A stretch of DNA of 64,000 nucleotides from Legionella_C sp963803545. Lineage in GTDB: Bacteria > Pseudomonadota > Gammaproteobacteria > Legionellales > Legionellaceae. Both the position numbers and the translations under genes were made by a program. Location: the NCBI GenBank assembly GCA_963803545.1, contig CAWDMX010000004.1:124001-188000 (forward strand), in the 5' to 3' direction. This document shows, in pieces, positions 53,962 through 63,001 of the stretch. The notes below the pieces were generated by a model. That model was not told the DNA's origin, did no database searches, and saw nothing but the letters and a program-made list of their open reading frames with translations. The stretch's first letter is position 1. Each line of letters opens with the position of its first letter.

Positions 53962-54807
53962 TTACATCTCCTCGGGATTTGTTAACGTTCTGGTCACTGA
54001 CAATAATTTAATTCCACGAGCGTTAGCATTGATAATTTTAAACTCAAGCGAGCCAATGCTTATAACTTCACCACGCTTCGGCAGATAACCAAAACGTGCC
54101 GTGATAATACCGCCAATCGTATCGTAGACGTCGTCGTTGAAAGTAGCGTGCAGTTCGTGGTTAAAATCCTCAATTGGAGTATGCGCTTTGACAATGTAAT
54201 GTGCGTCACCGTGCGTTTTGATATAAGCCTCTTCATCCACATCAAATTCGTCTTCAATATCACCAATAATTTGCTCAATAATATCTTCAATGGTGACAAA
54301 ACCACTGATAACACCGTATTCATCAACTACTAAAGCCATATGGTTGCGATTGTTACGGAACTCACCCAGGAGTAAATCAAGGCGTTTGCTTTCTGGAACA
54401 AACGTTGCCGAACGAACAATATCCTGGATAGATACATTGTTGTTTTTTTTATCGGCTTGGTAACTTAGCAAGTCTTTCGCATGTAAAATACCAATAATAT
54501 CTTCTTTGGTATCGCCGGTAACAGGAAAGCGCGAGTGTCCTGATGTGGTAACAATTTCTATAATTTGAGCTAAGTCGGACGCTTCGGCAATGGTTATCAT
54601 CTGTTTTTTAGGGAGCATGATGTCGCGCACCCGCATTTGCGCAAACTGAATAACCCCTTCGATCATTCCTAAGGTTTCTGAATCAATCAATGCTCGGCTT
54701 TGAGCATCCCTCAATAAACTAATTAACTGCTCATTATTTTGTGGCTCGACTTGCAGAAATTGCTTTAAACGAGCAAACCAAGACCCTTGTTCATCCTCTT
54801 TGCTCAT
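53962..54807 (-). CDS. corC: CorC/YbeX family CBS-domain protein
   Basis: A 281-residue cytosolic protein. Two CBS domains (about 60-190: VRDIMLPKKQMITIAEAS, GHSRFPVTGDTKEDIIGILHAKDLL, NHMALVVDEYGVISGFVTIEDI) are followed by a CorC_HlyC domain (about 205-280). It lacks a membrane domain, like E. coli YbeX. Family members have been linked to Mg/Co efflux and to ribosome maintenance. It starts directly after ybeY with no gap, completing phoH-ybeY-corC. Confidence 0.93.
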   Translation of the reverse strand: MSKEDEQGSWFARLKQFLQVEPQNNEQLISLLRDAQSRALIDSETLGMIEGVIQFAQMRVRDIMLPKKQMITIAEASDLAQIIEIVTTSGHSRFPVTGDTKEDIIGILHAKDLLSYQADKKNNNVSIQDIVRSATFVPESKRLDLLLGEFRNNRNHMALVVDEYGVISGFVTIEDIIEQIIGDIEDEFDVDEEAYIKTHGDAHYIVKAHTPIEDFNHELHATFNDDVYDTIGGIITARFGYLPKRGEVISIGSLEFKIINANARGIKLLSVTRTLTNPEEM

Positions 54808-55269
54808 TTAATGTACCTCTAGATAGGGGTTAGCAATATCAAGGCTTGCTAAGTAACGAATCTCTAAATGTTGCATAATTGTTTCATCGTCTTCATTAAT
54901 ATGGTCATAACCGAGCAAATGCAACAATCCGTGGAGGATGATATGCGCCCAATGCGCCTCTAAGGTTTTCTGTTGATAGAGCGCTTCCTGGGCTAAAACC
55001 TCAGGACATATTAAAACATCACCCAAAAAAGGAACGTCGAGCACCGCAATGGGTAAGGCCACGCTAGGAAAAGCCAACACATTAGTGGGTTGGTCCTTTT
55101 TTCGATAGCTGTTGTTTAACGCTCTTATTTCTTCAATTTCAACAAAACGCAAGGTTACCTCACAGGCTGATTTTTTTTCTGATAAAGCAATATTGGCCCA
55201 TTTTTTAATTTTTATTTTGGTGAAAGGCAGTCGTGCTTGGGTGGCAACTTGAATATCAATCTGATGCAT
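54808..55269 (-). CDS. ybeY: Endoribonuclease YbeY (rRNA maturation factor)
   Basis: A 153-residue metallo-RNase. The zinc motif HGLLHLLGYDH (H3xH5xH) lies near residue 118, preceded by PTNVLAFPS. It matures the 16S rRNA 3' end and takes part in ribosome quality control. It starts 3 bp after phoH and abuts corC, the conserved gammaproteobacterial order. Confidence 0.95.
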   Translation of the reverse strand: MHQIDIQVATQARLPFTKIKIKKWANIALSEKKSACEVTLRFVEIEEIRALNNSYRKKDQPTNVLAFPSVALPIAVLDVPFLGDVLICPEVLAQEALYQQKTLEAHWAHIILHGLLHLLGYDHINEDDETIMQHLEIRYLASLDIANPYLEVH

Positions 55270-55272
55270 TAC

Positions 55273-56223
55273 TTAGGAATCCTTTTTTTTAGCAGGAAGG
55301 TCGTAGCAGTCCACAATTCGGGTAATAAGTGGGTTTCTAACTACTTCTTGGCTGCTAAAGTGATGAATGCTAATGGCTTCAATATCCTTTAAAATGTGCA
55401 CCGCGTGTTGCAAACCTGAAACCGTACCCTTGGGTAAGTCAACCTGAGTCATATCTCCTGTTATGACAACCTTGGAGCCAAACCCCATACGGGTCAAGAA
55501 CATTTTCATTTGCATAACGGTTGTATTTTGGGCTTCATCAAGAATAATAAAAGCCTCGTTTAATGTTCTGCCCCGCATGAATGCTAAAGGTAATACCTCA
55601 ATGACATCGCTTTGGATAAGCTTTTGCGTTTCTTTAAAACCAATCATTTCATACAGTGCGTCATAAATAGGGCGTAGATAGGGGAGCACTTTTTCAACTA
55701 AGTCTCCCGGTAAAAAACCCAATTTTTCTCCGGCCTCCACTGCTGGGCGAACAAATACAAGCCGTTGAACTTCTCCACGCTCGAAACTTTCGATGGCCTT
55801 TGATACCGCTAGATAGGTTTTACCCGTACCAGCAGGCCCTACGGCAAAAACTATTTCGTGGTCCACTAAGCTTTCTAAATAGCAAGCCTGCTTGGCGTTG
55901 CGTGCTTCAATGGTTTTTCGACTCAATTTAACAACAGACATAGTTTTTATACTTCCCTTTTCATAAATAATTTCTTTAACTTTGGCTAATGAAATCGGGG
56001 CTTTGGCTAACGAATAAAGTGTATCAACTATCAAAGCTCCTGTCTCAACGGCGTCATTGGATGCACCTGTTATAACAATAGTATAATCAAAAAATAGGAA
56101 GCGTACATTAAGAGTGGTTTCAATAAACGCGATGTTCTCATGATATAAGCCACAGATATTGGCAAGTTGTTGTGTGCACAGCAGGGGGTATTGCCGGGTT
56201 TGACGAAGCAAAATACGCCTCAA
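55273..56223 (-). CDS. ybeZ: PhoH-like ATPase (YbeZ)
   Basis: A 316-residue P-loop ATPase. The N-terminal KH-like part contains LANICGLYHENIAFIETTLNV. The Walker A is GPAGTGKTYLA near residue 133, and the segment ILDEAQNTT holds the Walker B and sensor. LVFVRPAVEAGEKLGFLPGD is the PhoH signature. It works with YbeY in RNA metabolism. The upstream gap to the divergent rnm operon is 127 bp. The exact start is uncertain by a few codons. Confidence 0.93.
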   Translation of the reverse strand: MRRILLRQTRQYPLLCTQQLANICGLYHENIAFIETTLNVRFLFFDYTIVITGASNDAVETGALIVDTLYSLAKAPISLAKVKEIIYEKGSIKTMSVVKLSRKTIEARNAKQACYLESLVDHEIVFAVGPAGTGKTYLAVSKAIESFERGEVQRLVFVRPAVEAGEKLGFLPGDLVEKVLPYLRPIYDALYEMIGFKETQKLIQSDVIEVLPLAFMRGRTLNEAFIILDEAQNTTVMQMKMFLTRMGFGSKVVITGDMTQVDLPKGTVSGLQHAVHILKDIEAISIHHFSSQEVVRNPLITRIVDCYDLPAKKKDS

Positions 56224-56271
56224 TGGTATTAATATTCTTAAAAGATGTCTGAATCATAGTTTATAATGTAG

Positions 56272-56300
56272 TGCTTTCGCAAGTCGAAATAGAGTATAAT
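56272..56300 (+). promoter_or_regulatory. Candidate promoter for the rnm-yciO-trpS-scpAB-rluB run
   Basis: A perfect -10 TATAAT at 56295-56300, with a weak -35 TGCTTT at 56272-56277 (17-bp spacer), lies 50 bp before the rnm start. It is divergent from ybeZ. Confidence 0.42.
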
Positions 56301-56350
56301 TAGCAAATTCTGCTACTGAATACTCAAATACAAAGCGACTATAAAATTCA

Positions 56351-57178
56351 ATGATTGATTTACACTGCCACAGTTTTTTTTCCGACGGGACTCTTTCTCC
56401 TGCAGACCTTTTGAAAAAAGCGGAGCACGCTCAAGTAACAATGCTTGCACTTACCGACCATGATACGGTAGACGGCGTTTATCAACTGTTAAAGCTTGAT
56501 ATTCCAGAAAACCTTAGGTTTATTCCTGGAATTGAATTAAGTACGCGCTGGAAAAAATACGACGTTCATATTTTGGGACTTGGATTGGATCCTCTCAATC
56601 CGGAGTTAAAAAAAATCATTGCGTTGCAAACCGCGAGTCGGCATAGTCGTTCGCAGCAGTTAGCCCTACGCTTACAAGCGCTTGGTATTGAGAACGCTTT
56701 AGCTAAAGCACGACTTATTTCAGGTCACGATCGTATTGGCCGACCTCATTTTGCTCAAGTATTGGTCGATGAAAAAAGGGTAAGCGACCGAGCTGCGGCT
56801 TTTAGGCAAATATTGGGTCGTGGCCGTCCGGGTTATGTGGTTACTAACTGGATTGATATTGAGCAAGCAGTGACGGTAATACACCAGGCTGGAGGGAAGG
56901 CTGTGATTGCTCATCCCTTAAAATATCAGCTGACGCGTACCAAATTACAAGAATTAATTACCCACTTTAAAGAAGTTGGTGGTGATGGATTAGAGGTTGT
57001 TTCGGGTGAAATAACTCAAAGCCAGATTCAGGAAGTTGCGGGCTTGTGTGCACGATATAATTTATCAGCCTCAACGGGTTCTGATTATCATGGCGATGGT
57101 ATTTCACGAGTTATGCTTGGTAAGCAGCGATTAATACCCGCGCATTGCCTACCTGTTTGGCAGCAATGGAGTAATTGA
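56351..57178 (+). CDS. rnm: PHP-domain 5'-3' exoribonuclease (RNase AM, YciV family)
   Basis: A 275-residue PHP phosphoesterase. Metal ligands: HCHSFFSDG (HxH) at the N-terminus, ALTDHDTVDG, ELSTRW, GHDRIGRPHFAQ, VIAHPLKY near residue 195, and the C-terminal GSDYHGDG. The family trims the 5' ends of 5S, 16S and 23S rRNA and RNA mononucleotide ends. It is the first gene of a compact rightward operon; yciO follows after 12 bp, as in many Gammaproteobacteria. Confidence 0.9.
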   Translation: MIDLHCHSFFSDGTLSPADLLKKAEHAQVTMLALTDHDTVDGVYQLLKLDIPENLRFIPGIELSTRWKKYDVHILGLGLDPLNPELKKIIALQTASRHSRSQQLALRLQALGIENALAKARLISGHDRIGRPHFAQVLVDEKRVSDRAAAFRQILGRGRPGYVVTNWIDIEQAVTVIHQAGGKAVIAHPLKYQLTRTKLQELITHFKEVGGDGLEVVSGEITQSQIQEVAGLCARYNLSASTGSDYHGDGISRVMLGKQRLIPAHCLPVWQQWSN

Positions 57179-57190
57179 TTTGGGGATTTT

Positions 57191-57811
57191 ATGAGCCAAT
57201 TTTATGCAATTCACCCTGATAATCCGCAGGCGCGATTATTAAGACAAGCGGCAACTCTTGTAAATGAAGGCGGGTTGATAGCCTATCCAACGGATTCAGG
57301 CTACGCTCTTGGTTGTCAATTAGGCAACAAAACCGCTTTAGAACGTATCCGTAAATTGAGGCAGTTGGATAAAAATCATAATATGACTTTAGTTTGTCGT
57401 GATTTATCAATGCTTGGAACCTACGCAAAAGTGCCTAATGCCATTTTTCGATTATTAAAAGCATTTACCCCCGGTTCCTATACCTTCATATTAAACGCAA
57501 CCAGTGAGGTACCGCGTTTAATGTTGCATCCAAAGCGTAAAACCTTGGGCTTGCGTATACCTGAAAGCACCATCACTTTAGCCTTGCTTGAGTGTTTGGA
57601 TGGTCCTTTAATGAGTACGAGCCTAATACTTCCCGGAGCGCAATCGCCGCTCAGCCAACCCGAAGCTATAAAAGATTTGTTGGGGGAAAAAATTGACTTA
57701 ATTATTGATGGAGGAAACTGCGGTTATGAACCAACAACGGTGGTTGATTTAACCGGTGAATTTCCAGTCATAATTCGCGAAGGTAAGGGTGATAGTACGC
57801 CTTTTATCTAA
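57191..57811 (+). CDS. yciO: YciO/Sua5-family threonylcarbamoyl-AMP synthase-like protein
   Basis: A 206-residue YrdC-fold protein. Motifs: EGGLIAYPTDSGYALGC near residue 26, ERIRKLRQLDKNHNMTLVC, and FTPGSYTFIL near residue 96; TLGLRIPES closes the core. It resembles YciO more than TsaC, since it carries the RxLDKxHxMTL pattern and lacks the longer Sua5 domain. YciO binds RNA and has weak TC-AMP activity in E. coli; the role is not settled. It sits between rnm and trpS. Confidence 0.87.
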   Translation: MSQFYAIHPDNPQARLLRQAATLVNEGGLIAYPTDSGYALGCQLGNKTALERIRKLRQLDKNHNMTLVCRDLSMLGTYAKVPNAIFRLLKAFTPGSYTFILNATSEVPRLMLHPKRKTLGLRIPESTITLALLECLDGPLMSTSLILPGAQSPLSQPEAIKDLLGEKIDLIIDGGNCGYEPTTVVDLTGEFPVIIREGKGDSTPFI

Positions 57812-57834
57812 ATATACTATTTTTGAGGTTAACA

Positions 57835-59046
57835 GTGGCTTTATTACAAGTAAATAAACGGATAGTGTCGGGTATGCGCGCGAGCGGAAGCTTGCATTTA
57901 GGCCATTATCACGGGGTTATTAAAAACTGGTTGAAGCTGCAAGATAAATTTGAATGTTTTTTGTTTGTTGCCGATTGGCATGGATTAACGACCACCTACG
58001 AGCAACCCGGGGTTATTGAAAAAATGGTCTGGGACATGGTAATTGATTGGTTAGCCTGTGGGGTAAATCCTGGCTTGGCAACCATGTTTATCCAATCGTG
58101 GGTTCCCGAGCACGCACAATTGCATCTTTTATTATCAATGATAACGCCGCTTGGTTGGCTTGAACGTGTGCCTACCTATAAAGACCAGCAAGAAAAATTG
58201 CGTGAAAAAGATTTATCGACGTATGGTTTTTTAGGCTACCCGGTTTTACAAAGTGCTGATGTGTTGTTGTATCAAGCGGATTTGGTGCCTGTTGGAGAAG
58301 ACCAAGTTTCTCATATTGAATTAACCCGCGAAATTGCGAGAAGGTTTAATTTTATTTATGGAAAAGAAGCAAACTTTGAGACTCTTGCTAAAGATGCTGT
58401 AAAAAAAATGGGCAAGAAGAACGGCCATTTTTACAATGAGTTGCGTAAAAAATTTCAACAAGAAGGCAGTTACGAGGCTCTTTCTACAGCACAGGCTTTA
58501 GTGAGTACCCAGCATAATTTATCTATAGGTGATAAAGAGCGTCTTCATGGATTTTTAGACGGGACGGGGAAAACTATTTTAACAGAGCCCCACGCTATGC
58601 TAACCGAAACCGCTAAAATGCCGGGAATAGACGGACAAAAAATGTCTAAATCGTACCACAATACAATTACTTTGCGCGAAGACCCACTTTCTGTTGAGAA
58701 GAAAATACTAACGATGCCAACCGATCCAGCGCGTATTCGTAGAACAGACCCTGGCAACCCCGAAAAGTGCCCCGTATGGCAGTTGCATAAAATCTATTCG
58801 CCATCGGACGTAAAAAATTGGGTGGATAACGGCTGTCGCAGTGCTGGAATTGGCTGCATTGAATGCAAAAGACCAATTGTTGATGCTATAAATAACGAAT
58901 TAAAACCCATTAAAGCCGCAGTAGCTGAATACCAACAAGATATGGGGGTGGTTAAACGCATCATTGCAGAAGGCAGTGAACAAGCACGCGATGAAGCGAA
59001 TAAAACGCTGAAAGTAGTTCGCGCGGCTATGGGTCTTGATTATTAA
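57835..59046 (+). CDS. trpS: Tryptophanyl-tRNA synthetase
   Basis: About 403 residues from GTG at 57835, chosen because GAGG lies 6 bases upstream and the product begins MALLQVNKRIVSGMRASG. A TTG at 57823 is also in frame but overlaps that ribosome site. Class I signatures: HLGH (HIGH) in GSLHLGHYHG and KMSKS in GQKMSKSYHN. GEDQVSHIELTREIARRFN binds the tRNA/ATP region. It lies in the conserved block between yciO and scpA and shares one base with scpA. Confidence 0.95.
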   Translation: MALLQVNKRIVSGMRASGSLHLGHYHGVIKNWLKLQDKFECFLFVADWHGLTTTYEQPGVIEKMVWDMVIDWLACGVNPGLATMFIQSWVPEHAQLHLLLSMITPLGWLERVPTYKDQQEKLREKDLSTYGFLGYPVLQSADVLLYQADLVPVGEDQVSHIELTREIARRFNFIYGKEANFETLAKDAVKKMGKKNGHFYNELRKKFQQEGSYEALSTAQALVSTQHNLSIGDKERLHGFLDGTGKTILTEPHAMLTETAKMPGIDGQKMSKSYHNTITLREDPLSVEKKILTMPTDPARIRRTDPGNPEKCPVWQLHKIYSPSDVKNWVDNGCRSAGIGCIECKRPIVDAINNELKPIKAAVAEYQQDMGVVKRIIAEGSEQARDEANKTLKVVRAAMGLDY

Positions 59047-59816
59047 TGGAGCGAACCGAGTCGCCGGGGCCATCTTACTCAGCAGTAGTCCCTACCGATT
59101 TATTTATACCGCCTGATGCCTTAGAAGTATTGCTTGAGCGTTTTACAGGGCCTCTTGACTTACTGCTGTATTTAATTCGCCGTCAAAATATTGATATTCT
59201 CGATATCCCCATGGCGTTAATTACAAGCCAGTACCTTGCCTATATTCAAAAATTGGAGCAGCGATTGGAGCTGGCCGGCGAATATTTAATGATGGCCGCG
59301 ATGCTTATAGAAATTAAATCGCGCATGCTGTTACCGCGACCGTGTGAAGTCGAAGAAGCGGAGCAGGATCCGCGCAATGAATTAGTTAAAAAATTGTTTT
59401 TGTATGAACAATTTAAAGAAATTGCCCTGCAACTGGATGCTTTGCCCCGAGCCGAGCGGGATACATTTTGTACAAACGTAAATGCGCCTGAGTGTGAAAA
59501 TTTGCTATCCTGCCCGCAAATTGGGCTGCAAGAGCTAGTCCGTACTATGCAACAACTTCTTGAAAGCAACAGCCATTCAAAGGCGCACTTTATAAAACCA
59601 GCGTCCTTATCGGTGCACGATCGTATCGATCAGTTATTGGAGCAACTGGATTGCAATAACAGTCAATACTTTACCGATTTACTTTCTACAGCACCGGGGC
59701 GCCCAGGTTTAATAATAACGTTTTTAGCCGTCCTTGAACTAGCACGGCAGTCGATAATTCATCTTAAACAACGGCGACCATTTGACCCTCTGTTTATTCA
59801 GGTCGTGCACGCATGA
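59046..59816 (+). CDS. scpA: Segregation and condensation protein ScpA
   Basis: A 256-residue kleisin. The N-terminal FTGPLDLLLYLIRRQNIDILDIPMALITSQYLAYI is the ScpA signature that binds the SMC neck. An EYLMMAAMLIEIKSRMLLPRP helix follows. The C-terminal winged helix contains TFLAVLELARQSIIHLKQ. It bridges SMC heads in chromosome compaction. The start overlaps trpS by one base and the end overlaps scpB by 4 bp. Confidence 0.95.
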   Translation: MERTESPGPSYSAVVPTDLFIPPDALEVLLERFTGPLDLLLYLIRRQNIDILDIPMALITSQYLAYIQKLEQRLELAGEYLMMAAMLIEIKSRMLLPRPCEVEEAEQDPRNELVKKLFLYEQFKEIALQLDALPRAERDTFCTNVNAPECENLLSCPQIGLQELVRTMQQLLESNSHSKAHFIKPASLSVHDRIDQLLEQLDCNNSQYFTDLLSTAPGRPGLIITFLAVLELARQSIIHLKQRRPFDPLFIQVVHA

Positions 59817-60385
59817 ATTTAGAGGAATTAAAAAATATTCTTGAAGCCGTTTTGCTGAGCGCAAGTTGTCCACTAAAGATTGAGCAATTGCAAGCAATTT
59901 TTGAGACGCCAGCAATACCTACTAAGTCGGAGCTTGTAGGCGTATTGGCGGATTTAAAAAACGATTATCAGCAACGGCCTATTGAATTACACCTCGGAGC
60001 CGGCGGGTACCGTGTGCAAACACGTGCGGTGTATAAGGATTATATTTGCCGTTTACAGCGCGAAAAACCAAACAAGTATTCACGAGCGCTTTTAGAAACA
60101 TTGGCCATTATTGCTTATCGTCAACCGGTTACCCGAGCGGATATTGAATCCATTCGTGGTGTGACGGTAAGTACTGCAATCTTAAAAACTTTATTGGAAC
60201 GCAATTGGGTAAAAGTTTCAGGCCGACGGGATGTTCCAGGAAAACCGGCGGAATATATTACAACAAAAGATTTTCTCGATTATTTTAATTTAACCCATTT
60301 AGATGATTTACCAGAGCTAGCCGTCGATAATGTTGCGGCAAGCGATTATAAATTTTTACAAGAGTGTACTGATAATGAGCAATGA
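59813..60385 (+). CDS. scpB: Segregation and condensation protein ScpB
   Basis: A 190-residue protein with two winged-helix domains. The signature is LLETLAIIAYRQPVTRADIESIRGV near residue 95, followed by LLERNWVKVSGRRDVPGKPAEYITT. It dimerises on ScpA to regulate SMC ATPase. ATGA overlap with scpA and an 11-bp overlap with rluB show coupling. Confidence 0.95.
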   Translation: MNLEELKNILEAVLLSASCPLKIEQLQAIFETPAIPTKSELVGVLADLKNDYQQRPIELHLGAGGYRVQTRAVYKDYICRLQREKPNKYSRALLETLAIIAYRQPVTRADIESIRGVTVSTAILKTLLERNWVKVSGRRDVPGKPAEYITTKDFLDYFNLTHLDDLPELAVDNVAASDYKFLQECTDNEQ

Positions 60386-61118
60386 CAGAATACAAAAAAT
60401 TTTAAGCCAGATTGGTTTGGGGTCACGACGTGAAATTGAGCAATGGATTGCTGAGGGTTTAGTGACCGTTAACGGACGAATTGCAAAGCTTGGAGAAACG
60501 GCAGGAAAAGAAGATAAGCTCGCTGTCCGGGGGAAGCTTGTTAAAGTGATGGATTCGGAAAATATTAAAACGCGAGTACTGGTCTACCATAAGCCTATTG
60601 GCGAAATTTCGAGTAAGCACGATCCGAAATTTGATAAAACGGTTTTTGATAAACTACCCTTTATTCGCCAAGGAAGATGGGTTCAGGTAGGGCGCTTGGA
60701 CATTAATACTTCGGGATTATTGTTGTTTACAAATAATGGCGAGTTGGCGAATCAACTAATGCATCCTAAATTTGCTTTGGAGCGCGAGTACGCCGTACGT
60801 GTGCGCGGCCAGGTGCATGAAGATCTTATTAAAAATTTATTAAAAGGCGTGCAACTTGATGATGGTGAAGCAAAATTCAAACGTATTGAGTTCAAAGGCG
60901 GAGAAGGCAGTAATACCTGGTATCACGTAACCTTAACCGAAGGGCGCAATCGTGAAGTACGGCGCCTTTGGCAGTCACAAGGTATTGAGGTAAGTCGCTT
61001 GATACGAATTCGATACGGGACGATTACTCTCCCGCGATTTTTAACACGAGGGAACTTTCATGAACTGTCTCCAAAAGACATTGAAGGCTTAATGATAAAA
61101 GCGCGTTTTAGTAAATAA
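60375..61118 (+). CDS. rluB: 23S rRNA pseudouridine synthase RluB
   Basis: About 247 residues from ATG at 60375, which gives the typical start MSNDRIQKILSQIGLGSRRE (S4 domain). An upstream in-frame ATG at 60330 would extend it 15 codons into scpB. The catalytic Asp lies in VGRLDINTSGLLLFTNNGELANQLMHP. It isomerises U2605 in 23S rRNA. It ends the rnm-to-rluB run. RsuA/RluE-like alternatives are less likely given the scpAB context. Confidence 0.92.
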   Translation: MSNDRIQKILSQIGLGSRREIEQWIAEGLVTVNGRIAKLGETAGKEDKLAVRGKLVKVMDSENIKTRVLVYHKPIGEISSKHDPKFDKTVFDKLPFIRQGRWVQVGRLDINTSGLLLFTNNGELANQLMHPKFALEREYAVRVRGQVHEDLIKNLLKGVQLDDGEAKFKRIEFKGGEGSNTWYHVTLTEGRNREVRRLWQSQGIEVSRLIRIRYGTITLPRFLTRGNFHELSPKDIEGLMIKARFSK

Positions 61119-61702
61119 ATTTTTAGGCGCAATAAAGGCACGCACTGGCATACTTAACTTATTTATTTGCAAGAATTTGCCCACTCGTAAGCGCGTATTT
61201 CGGAAAATTTGTGGTATGCGCTATGAGGATAGTGATTATTAGGCTCGTTTTTTTTCATTATCTTTCGTCACGCGGGTTTGCCTTAAAACCCGAGCTATAT
61301 CTACGGTTAAAGCGTTCAGGTTTTGACTCATGCTGCGCACTAAATTATCGATAGTGACGGGGCTTACATGAGTTTGGTAGGTAAAAAACTGTTTTTTTAA
61401 CACCCGACCATTCGTGAGCACATAGGCGGTGGCGCGCAAAGTACTGCGTCCTTGATTATCAATTTTAAATTCAGAAACAGTTATTTTTAAATGAACATCG
61501 GGTCTAAAAGACGAATCCCAGGAATCCGATTCAATTACAGCTTGGGGTAATAAGAGCGCTAAATTTGTTTTGATAACGCGAGTCGCATTTTTATCCAATG
61601 ATTCAACCCAGCGGTGGTATTCTTCTAAAACTATTTGGTTCGGGCCACTATACAAGGCTATCTGAGGTTTTTCGCAGTAAGCTGGAAGGTTTATCTGATC
61701 AA

Positions 61703-62850
61703 CTCATGTTACGCACACTGAAAATTAGCTGGTCATATTTTTAAGCTCCTGCCATGCAATCTGGTTCGCTCTTACGATTAATTTATACTTAATGGCAAAG
61801 TGATTTAATTGAGTTTTTATCTTCAACATTTCCAGCTTGCAATAAGCAATTATAGAGGCATAAATATGATTGCACTGAGTTTTGACGGTGCGCGTAGGTA
61901 ATTTTGTAAGGCTTGCATTTTGTTTTATTGATTTGTGATACTCTTCAATCCGCCACCGTTTCTGGTACACTTCATAAAGACGTTCGGCACTACTGTGTAT
62001 GTCATTAGAAACAAGATAGAGAATTCCTGTTGAACCGTTTTCGTTTTTGAATACTTTTTTCAGGAGCCTCACTGGGAAGTCTAGGCCTTTAAGCCAGACT
62101 GTGTGGGCTACATTCTCTTCAAGCTCTATTGTTTTTACTTGTAGATACCGTCCGTTTTTGGCATCGTTTTCAGATAAAGCTAATGTACGATTAGACTTAA
62201 CCCCAATGATAAACGATTTGTGAAGGTCTTTATGGATGTGAACCATATTGGCCTTCGAGCCAAACCAATTATCCGCTAATACATAATCAAACATCACTTT
62301 GTTGGTAATGGCCTGAGTAATCAGCTGTTGGAATAATTGGTTTTTGGTCATTGATGACTTTCTTCTGGTTTTCCGGGTTTTTATATCACAATAAGTAATA
62401 TCTTTTTTGATAACCTCATACCCTATTGGTACACTGAAATCATCATAGCGAATCATGCACGACAGGATGTTTATCCCTTTGAGAACCGTTCCTTTAGCGT
62501 GGGAGTAATGCCAGCAATTAATTTCATTCTCATCCGTGTATGGCTTCTCTTCAATGGAATCATCAAGTATCAATACACCGCACGATGTCTCTTGAGTTCT
62601 CACCGGCTTTTTTACATAACCCCACAGTGATTTTGAATCATAATCTTTCAAGCGAAGAAATCGTGTGACCTTGTCATGAGCAAATGCTCCATCAACCAAA
62701 TCAGATAACCCTGTAGCTGTCGCATATTTGTTTTAGAAAATCAAATAATCACTATAAATATCAAGCATATCCATTTTATTCCCTCCCTAAATTATGGGCA
62801 GAATTTTAATGCTTTTTATTCAAACTGCAAGTAGTGGTGCGTAACATGAG
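61703..62850 (-). mobile_element. IS4-superfamily insertion sequence, copy 2 (1148 bp)
   Basis: Same length and 14-bp inverted repeats (CTCATGTTACGCAC) as copy 1, in the opposite orientation. It is flanked by perfect 7-bp direct repeats TGATCAA (61696-61702 and 62851-62857), the target duplication. It interrupts the PqiC-like gene. The transposase carries an early stop codon. Confidence 0.95.
61725..62774 (-). pseudogene. IS4-superfamily transposase with nonsense mutation at codon 14
   Basis: Aligned to copy 1, the start ATG is at 62774 and codon 14 is TAA (62733-62735) where copy 1 has CAA. The rest (324 codons from a TTG at 62699) is open and keeps the DDE and YREK residues. Several other substitutions exist (for example TKLPTRT against TKSPTRT). 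Weak re-initiation could still give a shortened protein, but full-length transposase is lost, so mobilisation would need the enzyme from another copy. Confidence 0.9.
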
Positions 62851-63001
62851 TGATCAAGACTTACCTGTATTTTAGAGCTTGGGTGCGGGCTAATTTTACT
62901 CTGAAGAGGGTTCAGAATATAAAAATTAGCATCCTTACTGCGCTGGCAGCCAACTCCGCTTGTAATGGCCAATATTAAAACTAAAAGTTTAAAATAGGGT
63001 A

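Noticed and set aside
61725..62699. Treating the shortened transposase frame in IS copy 2 as an intact gene
   Set aside because: Comparison with copy 1 shows a CAA to TAA change at codon 14; the remaining frame would have to start at TTG without a ribosome site.
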